A DNA stretch of 8,329 nucleotides from an uncultured Acidimicrobiia bacterium (GCA_905480085.1 CAJQPD010000154.1:1-8329); one strand, 5' to 3'. Shown: positions 1-6,921, counted from the stretch's first letter. Translations and numbers: made by a program. The notes: generated from the letters alone by a model not told the origin.

Positions 1-818
1 ACCGAGCCTTTTTTCGTGTCGAATGGCTCGCTGAGCCGCAAGCCACGTCTGGCCAGATACTCCATGACGCCAGTTATGACATCACCGTGCGAGCTAAGGG
101 CTGATCGGCCGGTTGACAGCTCTCCCAGCAGCTCGGCGGTGGCCTTTGGGTCGGCACCCTCGGCTAGCGCCGGATGTTTTTCGATTTCGATCCCGGTAGC
201 CGCCGAAAGTGGCTCAACGGTTTGCACACAGCGAACAAAAGGACTCGAGACGATTCGATCGAGTCCTTTATCGGCGTATCGCTCGCGCAGAACCATGGCT
301 TGTTGACGCCCGAGCGCCGATAACGGTCTGGTCCGATCGTCGCCGGTCCAGGTTCGTCGATGGCCCGCTTCGGCGTGTCGAATCAACTGCATCCACGGCT
401 TCCCAACCCACCACATTGGTTTCAACGATTGGTAAAACTCCCGGTCCCGTTCATAGGTCAACATGTCGGTGACCTTGCCGGCTGGGACCCACTGCACCTT
501 GTCGACTTCGCTGTTTGGCTTGAAGGAACCGTGTGAGTAGGCCATTTCCCACATGTGAACGATCTTCGGTGAACCGCCGCCGGTCAGGTATTCGATGGTG
601 CCAAGCAACTTGCCGAGACGGCAGTACAGATTGGTTTCTTCGGCCACTTCCCGCCGGGCCGTCATTCGGATGGCTTCGCCATCGTCTTGCTTCCCCTTCG
701 GGAAGGTCCAATCCCGATATCCTGGACGGTGGACGAGCAGAACATCGACGCTGCCCTTCTTGTTCGGGCGCCAAATGAGCCCGCCCCCGGCACGTATCTC
801 AGAAAGGATGGTGCCCAC
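1..818 (-). CDS. mutT1: MutT1-like Nudix hydrolase fused to histidine phosphatase (3' end outside window)
   Basis: By family this should hydrolyse oxidised nucleotides (8-oxo-dGTP/8-oxo-GTP) or diadenosine polyphosphates, with the C-terminal domain removing a further phosphate; it is cytosolic. I read 272 codons on the minus strand with no interruption. Residues 8-130 form a Nudix fold. The Nudix box spans residues 42-64 (G42, E48, R56-E57, E60-E61), with N63 where the usual Gly sits. A linker near 131-143 leads to a histidine phosphatase domain: LIRHAE (R147-H148), SSPFVRCVQT (R196), E220 and SSHGD (H244). Order and spacing match mycobacterial MutT1 (about 317 residues), so about 40 residues are probably missing beyond the edge. 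The start is GTG at 818-816, the only common start codon between the in-frame TAG (824-822) and the Nudix domain. No clear Shine-Dalgarno is seen, so coupling to the upstream small gene is likely. The gene symbol is by architecture only; substrate preference cannot be told. Confidence 0.88.
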   Translation of the reverse strand, partial: MGTILSEIRAGGGLIWRPNKKGSVDVLLVHRPGYRDWTFPKGKQDDGEAIRMTARREVAEETNLYCRLGKLLGTIEYLTGGGSPKIVHMWEMAYSHGSFKPNSEVDKVQWVPAGKVTDMLTYERDREFYQSLKPMWWVGKPWMQLIRHAEAGHRRTWTGDDRTRPLSALGRQQAMVLRERYADKGLDRIVSSPFVRCVQTVEPLSAATGIEIEKHPALAEGADPKATAELLGELSTGRSALSSHGDVITGVMEYLARRGLRLSEPFDTKKGS

Positions 819-821
819 CGG

Positions 822-953
822 CTATTGCCACATCGGCTTGCGGGCGACAAGCCTGGCGGGAACCGCCGTATCGGTCAGGTCGATCTCGGTCCAGTCACAC
901 ACGAGACAGGCCCTCCGGTTGATGCCGCCTGCCAGCCGGGTCGGTTCGGACAT
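822..953 (-). CDS. small hypothetical protein upstream of mutT1-like gene
   Basis: I do not recognise this 43-residue protein (starts MSEPTRLAGG, ends ARKPMWQ). It looks coding because almost every codon ends in G or C, as in neighbouring genes, while overlapping frames do not resemble a known protein. It has one CxxC pair (C17 and C20, in ACLVCDW) that could be half of a metal site or a redox pair; a second pair is absent. The ATG at 953-951 is chosen because GGA lies 6 nt upstream. An alternative ATG at 1028 gives 68 residues with a very Arg-rich N-terminus. The stop is 3 nt before the GTG of the mutT1-like gene and in the same frame, so the two are probably co-translated. A short inverted repeat (CGACA, 8-nt loop, TGTCG at 967-984) lies just upstream of the chosen start. 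Function unknown. Confidence 0.5.
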   Translation of the reverse strand: MSEPTRLAGGINRRACLVCDWTEIDLTDTAVPARLVARKPMWQ

Positions 954-1070
954 TTTATGTCCACGTCGACAACTGCGGCTGTCGCGGTGTCGGCCAGCCT
1001 TCGTGTTCGCGGAGTCTCGTCGTCGCATTCTGCAGGAGATTACTCGGCCGGGACGACGAGGGGTGGTTCG

Positions 1071-1586
1071 TCAGCCCCGGGGGCGGACCGGCCGGTGGCT
1101 GGGGTCGATCTCTTGCCAACCGCTGAGGAGCATGAGGTCACGCCGGTTGCTGAGGTCGGATTTCTTGAGGATGTTTCGCACATGCGTGGTGGCGGTCGCT
1201 TTGGAAATGAACAACATGTCGGCGATCTGCGCGTCCGCAATGGATCCGTGGGCTATCACACTCACCACCTCAAGCTCGCGAGTTGTCAGGCCGAGATCGG
1301 CGACCGACGTTTCCGGGATCTGATTGGAGAGAGCGTTCATCACAGCGAAGCCGAAAATCATTGCTGCGGCGATCGAATCGGTTGCCTTAAGGTCGATGTG
1401 AGCTATGCCCACAAGGACGAAGAAAGCCCCGACCATCGACATGATTAGCGAAGCTAGTGCGATGGCATGCATCAGCCTGGCTAATCGGGGTTCCGAAATC
1501 TGACGTGCTTCGCGTAGGACGTATAGTCCCGCGAAGAAAAAAAGGCCTGTCATCATGGCGGCTGTGATCTCAAAAGCCAGAGCCAT
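1071..1586 (-). CDS. membrane-anchored LuxR-family transcriptional regulator
   Basis: A 171-residue one-component regulator. The N-terminal half has three predicted membrane helices at about residues 5-25, 38-61 and 68-86. The C-terminal half is a LuxR/GerE helix-turn-helix at about 97-155 with typical landmarks: LTTRELEVVSVIAHG, the recognition segment ISKATATTHVRNILKK, and SNRRDL after it. There is no receiver domain and no recognisable ligand-binding domain, so the signal would be sensed in or at the membrane. The start ATG (1586-1584) is preceded by a purine-rich AGAGGGA ribosome-binding site. An upstream in-frame GTG at 1625 would add 13 charged residues and has poorer context. It is divergent from the aminotransferase gene (113-bp gap) and lies upstream of the small protein and mutT1-like genes in the same direction, so either could be a target. 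The HTH assignment is firm; the regulated genes are unknown. Confidence 0.85.
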   Translation of the reverse strand: MALAFEITAAMMTGLFFFAGLYVLREARQISEPRLARLMHAIALASLIMSMVGAFFVLVGIAHIDLKATDSIAAAMIFGFAVMNALSNQIPETSVADLGLTTRELEVVSVIAHGSIADAQIADMLFISKATATTHVRNILKKSDLSNRRDLMLLSGWQEIDPSHRPVRPRG

Positions 1587-1648
1587 CTCATTCCCTCTTC
1601 CCGCTTCGACAAGTCTCACCCTCACCGGGACCGTTCCAGGGTGGCCGC

Positions 1649-1699
1649 ACTACCGAGAGTGGGATCTGTGTCGGGGCCACCGATCGGTAGTATCGGGCC
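1649..1699 (+). promoter_or_regulatory. possible leaderless promoter and operator-like repeats of the aminotransferase gene
   Basis: TAGTAT at 1688-1693 resembles a -10 hexamer and ends 6 nt before the ATG at 1700. A transcript starting about 7 nt downstream would begin at the start codon itself. No Shine-Dalgarno precedes that ATG, which fits leaderless initiation, common in Actinobacteria. The -35 position (about 1665-1670, TCTGTG) is poor. A dyad CCGAT-N7-ATCGG (1680-1696) overlaps the -10. The 7-mer CGGTAGT occurs at 1685-1691 and inverted (ACTACCG) at 1649-1655, within the divergent intergenic region. These could bind a regulator, perhaps the adjacent LuxR protein. All of this is inferred from pattern only. 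Confidence 0.35.
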
Positions 1700-2779
1700 A
1701 TGATCCGGATCCGACCCGAAGTAGCTTCCATACACCCATATGTGGCGGGACGAACAACCGCGGCGGTGGCAGCCGACATCGGGTTGGACGAACGCGATAT
1801 CGTCAAACTCGCCTCAAACGAATCCCCTGAGGGTCCGTTCCCATCGGTCGAGGGGGTGGTTGCCGAGGCGGTCATGAAAGCCAACCGCTATCCCGACAAT
1901 GCCATGCGCGAATTGACACCGTTGACGGCCCAACATCTAGGTGTTGCGGCCGACAATCTGTGGTTTGGGGCGGGGACTTCGGCGATTTTGCGCGAAGTTG
2001 CCTTGGCCGTAGGAGGTCAGGGGACTTCGGCGGTTTTCCCGCAGCCCTCGTTTGTCATCTACGACCTGGCGACTCAATTGGCTGGTGCGACCGGTCGCCC
2101 GGTGCCGCTCGACGGCGATTACCGGGTAGACCTCAATGGACTGCTTGACGCCATCGACGAGACGACGAGCGTCGTGTATCTGTGTTCCCCGAATAACCCG
2201 ACCGGGACACTGACAGGGACACAGGACACCCGTCGATTCCTTGATGCGGTCCCCGACGACGTGTTGGTGGTAGTTGACGAAGCGTATGGGGAGTATGTCA
2301 CGGATTCGGAATGGGCCTCGATGGTTCCCGAAGCGGTGCGCCGACCGAACGTCATTGTCACCAAGACGTTCTCGAAGGTGTTCGCGTTGGCAGCCTTTCG
2401 GATTGGCTATGCGGTGGGTATGCCCGTCACCCTCGCTGAGCTGCGAAAGGTGCAGGCCCCGTTCACGGTCACCACGGTTGCGCAAGTGGCCGCTGCCGAG
2501 TCACTGCGAGACCCTGGTGAGCTTGCCAGACGTCAGGAGGCAAACGCCGCCGGCCGCCGGGGCCTTGAGGCCGGGTTGGCCGATCGAGGAGTGCGGTACG
2601 TGCCGAGTCAGGCGAACTTCGTGTTCCTGCCGATGGACGATCCCTCCGCCATGTTTCAAGCGCTCCAGGGACTTGGCGTTATCACGCGATCGACTCCGGG
2701 TGGTCTGCGGGTGTCGGTGGGAAGCGACGCCGAGCTCCGACGGTTTTTCGAAGCTTCCGACGAACTCGGGTTGGTCTAA
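1700..2779 (+). CDS. hisC: histidinol-phosphate / aromatic aminotransferase (HisC-type, PLP class I/II)
   Basis: A 359-residue cytosolic PLP-dependent aminotransferase of normal HisC length. By family it transaminates imidazole-acetol phosphate with glutamate in histidine biosynthesis, or aromatic keto acids in HisC paralogues. Visible fold-type I landmarks: LASNESPEGP (37-46, substrate loop), AGTSAILREV (91-100, PLP phosphate region), LCSPNNPTGT (161-170, N166), VVVDEAYGEY (190-199, D193 to the pyridine nitrogen), TKTFSKVFAL (221-230, Schiff-base K226), FRIGY (233-237, R234) and GLRVSVG (335-341, R337 for the substrate carboxylate). The start is the first ATG after the divergent spacer and gives the expected N-terminus (RPEVASIHPYVAGR). 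No other his or aromatic biosynthesis gene lies in the window, so the true substrate is open: HisC or an aromatic aminotransferase. A hairpin 6 bp after the stop separates it from the transporter gene. Confidence 0.88.
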   Translation: MIRIRPEVASIHPYVAGRTTAAVAADIGLDERDIVKLASNESPEGPFPSVEGVVAEAVMKANRYPDNAMRELTPLTAQHLGVAADNLWFGAGTSAILREVALAVGGQGTSAVFPQPSFVIYDLATQLAGATGRPVPLDGDYRVDLNGLLDAIDETTSVVYLCSPNNPTGTLTGTQDTRRFLDAVPDDVLVVVDEAYGEYVTDSEWASMVPEAVRRPNVIVTKTFSKVFALAAFRIGYAVGMPVTLAELRKVQAPFTVTTVAQVAAAESLRDPGELARRQEANAAGRRGLEAGLADRGVRYVPSQANFVFLPMDDPSAMFQALQGLGVITRSTPGGLRVSVGSDAELRRFFEASDELGLV

Positions 2780-2785
2780 ACGAAC

Positions 2786-2802
2786 GCCAGGCGTAGCCTG
2801 GC
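2786..2802 (+). terminator. hairpin after aminotransferase gene, possible terminator
   Basis: A perfect inverted repeat, GCCAGGC - GTA - GCCTGGC, starts 6 bp after the aminotransferase stop codon. The stem is 7 bp and GC-rich with a 3-nt loop. The downstream sequence is ATCCGCAAGTTTTG, so the T-run is short and displaced. It is either a weak intrinsic terminator or an RNA-stabilising 3' hairpin; it argues for at least partial transcriptional separation from the RND gene. Confidence 0.5.
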
Positions 2803-2857
2803 ATCCGCAAGTTTTGTAGCTAGGCCTGAAATTGCTGATTAAAAGGGGTTCATTCTC

Positions 2858-5800
2858 GTGAAAGCTCTCGTACGGTTACTGTCGCGCTCGGTCCAGCGCT
2901 TCCCGTGGCTCACGGTTGGTTTGGTGCTGGTGGTTGGTGTCGGTTTGTCGTACTTCAACCAGTTTGTCGTCCAAGCCGATGCCAATGACGGGTTTGCCCC
3001 GGAAGCCGCCGCTCTGGATGCTTCGACCCGGATCGGCGAATTGTTCGGTGACGAGTCGTCCGGGTCAGTACTTCAGGTAATCGTGTCATCCGATGACGTT
3101 GTTTCGGCCGAAGGCGCTCAGGTTGTCCAGGCCATCACCGAGGCATTGGCTGCGTCGGAGCTGAGCGGGGATCTGCAGGAATCGAACGGGCAGCCTCCAG
3201 TCGTCAGCTTTTTGGCTCCGCTGGAGGGAGCGGCCGGCCAGGGGCCCTCCATCCAGATCGCGGTTAGCGGGACTGATGTGATCAGCCCTGCCGGGTTGGC
3301 AGCCTCCCAAGCAATACAGCAAGCCGTCTTCAGTTCGGCGGCGGCCGCCAAGGTTCCCACCGACGGTCAACAGCCTCCGGTTACCAGCTTCCTGGCGGCT
3401 ATGGAAGGGTCGGCCTCCCAAGGACCATCCCTTCAAGTTGCTGTTCGGTCTTCCGGCGGCGATGTGTTCACGGCTGAGGGGTTGCAAGCCGTTCAAGCGA
3501 TCCAAGATGTCGGGTTCGGGGTGTTCGGAGCCAAACTGCCGGAGGGCGATCAGGCGCCGGTAACCTCCTATCTGCTTCCAGTCGAGAGCGCCATCGCACA
3601 AGGGAATGTGCCGGCAGATGTTCCCACGGCGGACCTCAAGCAGGCGTACCTGGGGTCATTGCCCGACCTGCCGCCCGAGATCCAGCCGGTTCTGGCTTTT
3701 CTCGCATCGAATGACGCGGACCTGTCCGTTCCAAGCGCCGCCGCCGGTCTGGTGTCGTTCACGTTGACGGAACCCCTGAGCTCAGACGAGTTGGCTGCCT
3801 TTGAGCAGGGTCTTTCGGACCTTGCCCTTCCAGATGGCTATTCGGTAACCGCCCTACCGGCGGCGCCTGGCGACGATGAGTTCAAGGCGGTCTATTCGGA
3901 GCGACTCGCTTTTGTGCCGGCTGAGTTTGCTCCCCTTCTCGACTTCCTCCTGTCAAACGACAAGGACCCGGCCGGCCCCAGCGCTTCGAAAGGGCTGATT
4001 AGCGTCGCTCTCTCTGAACCGTTGACCATGGACGAAGAGGCCAGCCTGTCGGCCGCCATCAGCGCATCCGAGCTGCCTTCCGGCTTTTCGGCGTCCTATC
4101 TGCCGTCAAATCCAAGCGATGCCCAGCTCAAGGCTGCCTACCTCGACCGTTTGTCTTTCATTCCGGTCGGGCAGGTGGGTCTGGTCGAAAACCTCCTGAG
4201 CACCGACAAAGACCTCAGCGTTCCGTCGGCCTCGAGCGGGCTCATGATCCTGTTTCTAAACAGTCCCGACCAGGCTGATTCGGCCGCATTCGAAGCGTTC
4301 TCCCTTCGCCAGCAAGCCTTCGTTGACGAACTCAATCAGCTTGATCTACCAGACGGCTTTGAAGCGACGGGCTTCTCCTTTGAGTTGATCTTTGCTACCG
4401 GTGGAGACAGCACTGCTGAGATCGGCCGGATGTTTGGACTGGCGGCTCTCATCATTGTCGTCATCTTGATGTTCAACTACTGGCGACGATTGAGCGGTTC
4501 GAACGGGATGGTTCGTTCGGTCCGCCGGATGATGGCCACGATGGGTCTAACCATGTTTGCCATTTTTTTCGCTATTGCCATCATGAATGGGATTGGCGTG
4601 TTGCTCGGCCCGAAGTATCTGGGGATCATCGGAAACTTCAATCAGATTGTTCAGATTCTTCCGATTCTTCTGATCGGTCTTGGTGTCGACTATGGCATTC
4701 ACATGACCTCGCGATATCAGGAAGAGTTCGGCCAGGAGCGCGGTGTCGAAGTCGCTACCGAGACGGCCATTCGGACGGTTGGAGTCGCCCTTATTTTGGC
4801 AACCGTGACGACCGCGGTCGGATTCTTGACCAACCTGGTCAGCCCGATCCCTGCGCTCAAAGACTTTGGCATTTTGGCGGCCGTCGGAATCATCGTGTCT
4901 TTTGCACTTATGCTCACGTTGGTTCCGGCACTCAGGTTTCTACTCGACCGGCGGGCGGGCGACCGCCTCGATCCTCGAGACTTCGCCGCTGAGGATGCCA
5001 AGGGCGGCCCGATCGGATCCACTTTGGCGGGCGCGGGCGGTGGCGCGGTTGTCTACCTTCTGAGCGTTCTCATCGAGGCGGGGATTCGCAGTGTCGGGTT
5101 CGGGGACGTATTCGAACTCCCTTCCGTGTGGATCTTCGCCGTCATCGGTGCAGTGGTTGGTCTCACGATTATCTATTTGCCCAAGATTGTCGGGCCGACC
5201 GGGGTGCTGGCTGACAAGGCTGCGATTCCGGTCGTGATCGTGGCGCTCTTGATTGGTGTGCTTGGTTACGCAGGTTTTCGTCAGCTCGAAACGAAGTTCT
5301 CGTTTACCGATTTCGTGCCGTCCGATAGCCCGCTGCTGGCGGCTGTCGACCAGTTGACAGAGGACTTCGGCGGCGGGTTTGGCGAGGCAACCAGTGTGTT
5401 GATCGAGGGCGATATTGCTTCTGCCTCGGTACACAACGCCCAGGTCGATGCGTTTGCGAACCTCGGTTCGACCGCCGATGTGATCACATTCGGCGATGCC
5501 GCGGCGGCCACTTCACCGATCTCGATTATTGCCAGTCTGGTACAGCCAACCTCGCCGACATTTGATCCGACGGTGGCCGAAGCGGCAGAGGCTGTCGGGA
5601 TGGGGACCGATTTCAAGGTACCGGCATCGGCCGATGTGACCGCTTTGTATTCAGCCGCCGCAGGAGCCGACCCGACGACGTTTGAATCTGTGATCCATTC
5701 GAGTGATTCGGGTAGCTATGACGCGGCACTGTGGACGATCAATACCCAGGCGGGCGATTCTCGCGCCGGCGCCCTGAATGATGGGCTCAACGACGCCTTT

Positions 5801-6430
5801 GCGCCGGTGGATCAGGCTGGTGCAACGGCGATTCCGACATCGCAGAACATCATCGGCGACGTCGTGGTGAAGTCCCTCCAATCGTCGCAGGTGAGTTCGT
5901 TGTGGATCACGCTTATCGCCGCCACGATATTGTTGATCGTGAACTTCTGGGTCGAGTCTCGCCGACCGTTTTTGGGTGTCATCACCATGCTCCCGGTAGT
6001 CCTGGTGATTCTCGCAACCTTCGGGACGATGGCGATGACGGGAATTCCGTTCGGTCCAGTCACCGCGACCATTTCGGCGCTGGCGATCGGGATCGCGGTG
6101 CCGTATACGATCCACATCACACATCGATTCCAGGAAGACCGTATCCGGTTCGAATCGACCGGGGAGGCGATTAGATCGACGACCCTCCACACTGGCGGGG
6201 CGCTCGCAGGGTCGGCGTTGACAACGATGGCCGGGTTTGGCTCGTTGGTGACATCGAATCTGACCCCGTTCCAGCAATTTGGAGCTGTCACGTTTTACGC
6301 CATCGCCTATGCCTTGTTGTTCTCCTTGTTGGTGCTTCCGTCCATGTTGGTCCTGTGGGATCGCTGGCACCGTCGCCGTGGAGATGCGACCATCGACGAG
6401 GCGGCGCTACACGAGTCCCTGGGTATCTAG
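2858..6430 (+). CDS. RND superfamily (MMPL / HAE3-type) transporter with repeat-expanded first loop
   Basis: A 1190-residue inner-membrane protein of the RND superfamily, closest in style to HAE3/MMPL proteins (relatives include HpnN and MmpL), which move lipids or other hydrophobic compounds using the proton gradient. Predicted order: TM1 15-36; extracytoplasmic loop 1 about 37-523; TM2-TM6 about 524-695 with the relay motif LGVDYGIH (D611, Y612); two extra hydrophobic helices about 722-745 and 756-777; TM7 787-806; loop 2 about 807-1012; TM8-TM12 about 1013-1168, where TM10 reads IAVPYTIH (P1082 in place of Asp). Loop 1 contains three 60-residue repeats (about 71-250) then three 82-residue repeats (about 256-510). 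The start is GTG at 2858 with AGGGG (2844-2848) 9 nt upstream; [10 protein letters not shown] then TM1 is a normal RND N-terminus. No periplasmic adaptor or outer-membrane partner gene is adjacent. The family call is firm; cargo is unknown. Confidence 0.9.
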   Translation: MKALVRLLSRSVQRFPWLTVGLVLVVGVGLSYFNQFVVQADANDGFAPEAAALDASTRIGELFGDESSGSVLQVIVSSDDVVSAEGAQVVQAITEALAASELSGDLQESNGQPPVVSFLAPLEGAAGQGPSIQIAVSGTDVISPAGLAASQAIQQAVFSSAAAAKVPTDGQQPPVTSFLAAMEGSASQGPSLQVAVRSSGGDVFTAEGLQAVQAIQDVGFGVFGAKLPEGDQAPVTSYLLPVESAIAQGNVPADVPTADLKQAYLGSLPDLPPEIQPVLAFLASNDADLSVPSAAAGLVSFTLTEPLSSDELAAFEQGLSDLALPDGYSVTALPAAPGDDEFKAVYSERLAFVPAEFAPLLDFLLSNDKDPAGPSASKGLISVALSEPLTMDEEASLSAAISASELPSGFSASYLPSNPSDAQLKAAYLDRLSFIPVGQVGLVENLLSTDKDLSVPSASSGLMILFLNSPDQADSAAFEAFSLRQQAFVDELNQLDLPDGFEATGFSFELIFATGGDSTAEIGRMFGLAALIIVVILMFNYWRRLSGSNGMVRSVRRMMATMGLTMFAIFFAIAIMNGIGVLLGPKYLGIIGNFNQIVQILPILLIGLGVDYGIHMTSRYQEEFGQERGVEVATETAIRTVGVALILATVTTAVGFLTNLVSPIPALKDFGILAAVGIIVSFALMLTLVPALRFLLDRRAGDRLDPRDFAAEDAKGGPIGSTLAGAGGGAVVYLLSVLIEAGIRSVGFGDVFELPSVWIFAVIGAVVGLTIIYLPKIVGPTGVLADKAAIPVVIVALLIGVLGYAGFRQLETKFSFTDFVPSDSPLLAAVDQLTEDFGGGFGEATSVLIEGDIASASVHNAQVDAFANLGSTADVITFGDAAAATSPISIIASLVQPTSPTFDPTVAEAAEAVGMGTDFKVPASADVTALYSAAAGADPTTFESVIHSSDSGSYDAALWTINTQAGDSRAGALNDGLNDAFAPVDQAGATAIPTSQNIIGDVVVKSLQSSQVSSLWITLIAATILLIVNFWVESRRPFLGVITMLPVVLVILATFGTMAMTGIPFGPVTATISALAIGIAVPYTIHITHRFQEDRIRFESTGEAIRSTTLHTGGALAGSALTTMAGFGSLVTSNLTPFQQFGAVTFYAIAYALLFSLLVLPSMLVLWDRWHRRRGDATIDEAALHESLGI
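3068..3607 (+). repeat. three tandem 60-residue protein repeats (class A) in RND loop 1
   Basis: Protein residues 71-130, 131-190 and 191-250 align to each other with a 60-residue period. Anchors are [10 protein letters not shown] / [10 protein letters not shown] / [12 protein letters not shown] at the start, AEG / PAG / AEG after it, then QPPVVSFL / QPPVTSFL / QAPVTSYL, and EGAAGQGP / EGSASQGP / ESAIAQGN at the end. Copy 3 has a 2-residue insertion compensated by a later deletion. The copies are clearly related at DNA level around the QPP motif but diverged, so the duplication is old. Copy 1 most resembles the normal first porter strand region of RND proteins. Confidence 0.8.
3623..4387 (+). 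repeat. three tandem 82-residue protein repeats (class B) in RND loop 1
   Basis: Protein residues 256-337, 338-419 and 420-510 repeat with a period of 82. Anchors: ADLKQAYL / DEFKAVYS / AQLKAAYL (K261, K343, K425, exactly 82 apart twice); [20 protein letters not shown] / [20 protein letters not shown] / [20 protein letters not shown]; and [13 protein letters not shown] / [12 protein letters not shown] / [12 protein letters not shown]. The third copy carries an insertion of about 10 residues before LDLPDGF and leads directly into TM2. Class B shares no obvious sequence with class A. Confidence 0.8.
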
Positions 6431-6660
6431 TCGACACGGGTGTGCCCCCGCCCTTTGACGGGGTCCGGCTCCAACAACGCGAACCCTCGTGAGTACCTGG
6501 CGTGGCCCGGAGTCACTCGGGGAGATCGACCGCTTCCATTTCTTGGGAAATGCCCGGGGGTGGCGAACCAATATATCTCGCTCCCGAGGGCGGCTTGATC
6601 CACCCGGCCGTCAGGCCGGCACCAGCGTTCGATGGCGTTGAGAATGGACAGCACGAAGAT
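6431..6660. other. hairpin-rich intergenic stretch without recognisable gene
   Basis: No convincing gene was found here between the RND stop and the paaA remnant. The stretch holds several inverted repeats: CCCCG-N8-CGGGG (6446-6463); an imperfect 17-bp palindrome centred on GAGTCACTC (6506-6522, 7 of 8 pairs); CATTTC-TTGG-GAAATG (6537-6552); and CCGGCC-GTCA-GGCCGG (6604-6619). None is followed by a T-run on the plus strand, so a classic terminator is not supported, although the first may end the RND transcript. A minus-strand frame stays open across the whole stretch but its translation matches nothing I know. Confidence 0.4.
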
Positions 6661-6777
6661 CCCGATGATCTCTGAATGGGCATGCTGAGCGATCTGGCGG
6701 ATCAAGGTTTGCCGGTAGGCCTCTGGCATATCGTCGCGAGGTTCAACCTTGTGGTCGGCGGCGATGATCTCGTCGAA
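6661..6777 (-). pseudogene. paaA: N-terminal remnant of paaA (phenylacetyl-CoA epoxidase subunit A)
   Basis: About 39 codons clearly match the N-terminus of PaaA, the di-iron catalytic subunit of the phenylacetyl-CoA 1,2-epoxidase complex. The reading is [16 protein letters not shown] followed by [20 protein letters not shown] and IIG. PaaA normally continues with an MLPEGNWITRAP-type segment and the iron-binding helices for a total of about 310 residues. Here similarity stops abruptly after IIG (at 6661), and the frame continues 76 codons into unrelated sequence to a TAG at 6427-6429. Upstream, an in-frame TAA (6805-6807) leaves no start codon before the homology; the only ATG (6729) is internal to the conserved block. 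The usual Trp before MPEAY is Asp here. The iron ligands are absent, so no enzyme can be made. It is a relic of deletion or rearrangement; no other paa gene is in the window. Confidence 0.75.
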
Positions 6778-6874
6778 AGACGGCGATTCTGAGCCTGTTC
6801 TTGGTTACAGATTGTGGGCGATCCATCCGCAGTTTCGGTTGGGATGACCTGGGCCTATCGAACCATTTTTCATA

Positions 6875-6921
6875 GCAATGTCAGTCATTGCGGTTTACGA
6901 ACAGAGCCTCCGGTCTATGCT
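6875..6921 (+). promoter_or_regulatory. possible promoter and dyad upstream of secreted phosphatase gene
   Basis: TTTACG (6894-6899) and TATGCT (6916-6921) are separated by 16 bp and weakly resemble -35 and -10 hexamers, 30 bp ahead of the ATG at 6952. Immediately upstream is a perfect dyad, GCAATG-TCAGT-CATTGC (6875-6891), placed where an operator or activator site could act. CATAG (6871-6875) and CTATG (6915-6919) could also pair around this dyad in RNA. Weak pattern evidence only. Confidence 0.25.

Noticed and set aside
687..1448. Long open plus-strand frame (253 codons) across the left block.
   Set aside because: It lies antisense to the Nudix, small and LuxR genes, which have recognisable motifs; its translation is His/Gly/Arg-rich and matches no family.
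1937..2485. Long minus-strand frame inside the aminotransferase gene.
   Set aside because: Antisense shadow of a gene with complete PLP-enzyme motifs; low-complexity Arg/His-rich translation.
2814..2842. Promoter-like TTGTAG-N17-GATTAA ahead of the RND gene.
   Set aside because: Only three of six consensus positions match in each hexamer; too weak to list as a feature.
5651..6370. Minus-strand frame of 239 codons opposite the RND transporter 3' half.
   Set aside because: Antisense to conserved RND membrane helices; composition typical of a shadow frame.
6446..6463. CCCCG-N8-CGGGG hairpin as intrinsic terminator of the RND gene.
   Set aside because: The stem is only 5 bp and no T-run follows; kept only as part of the structured stretch.
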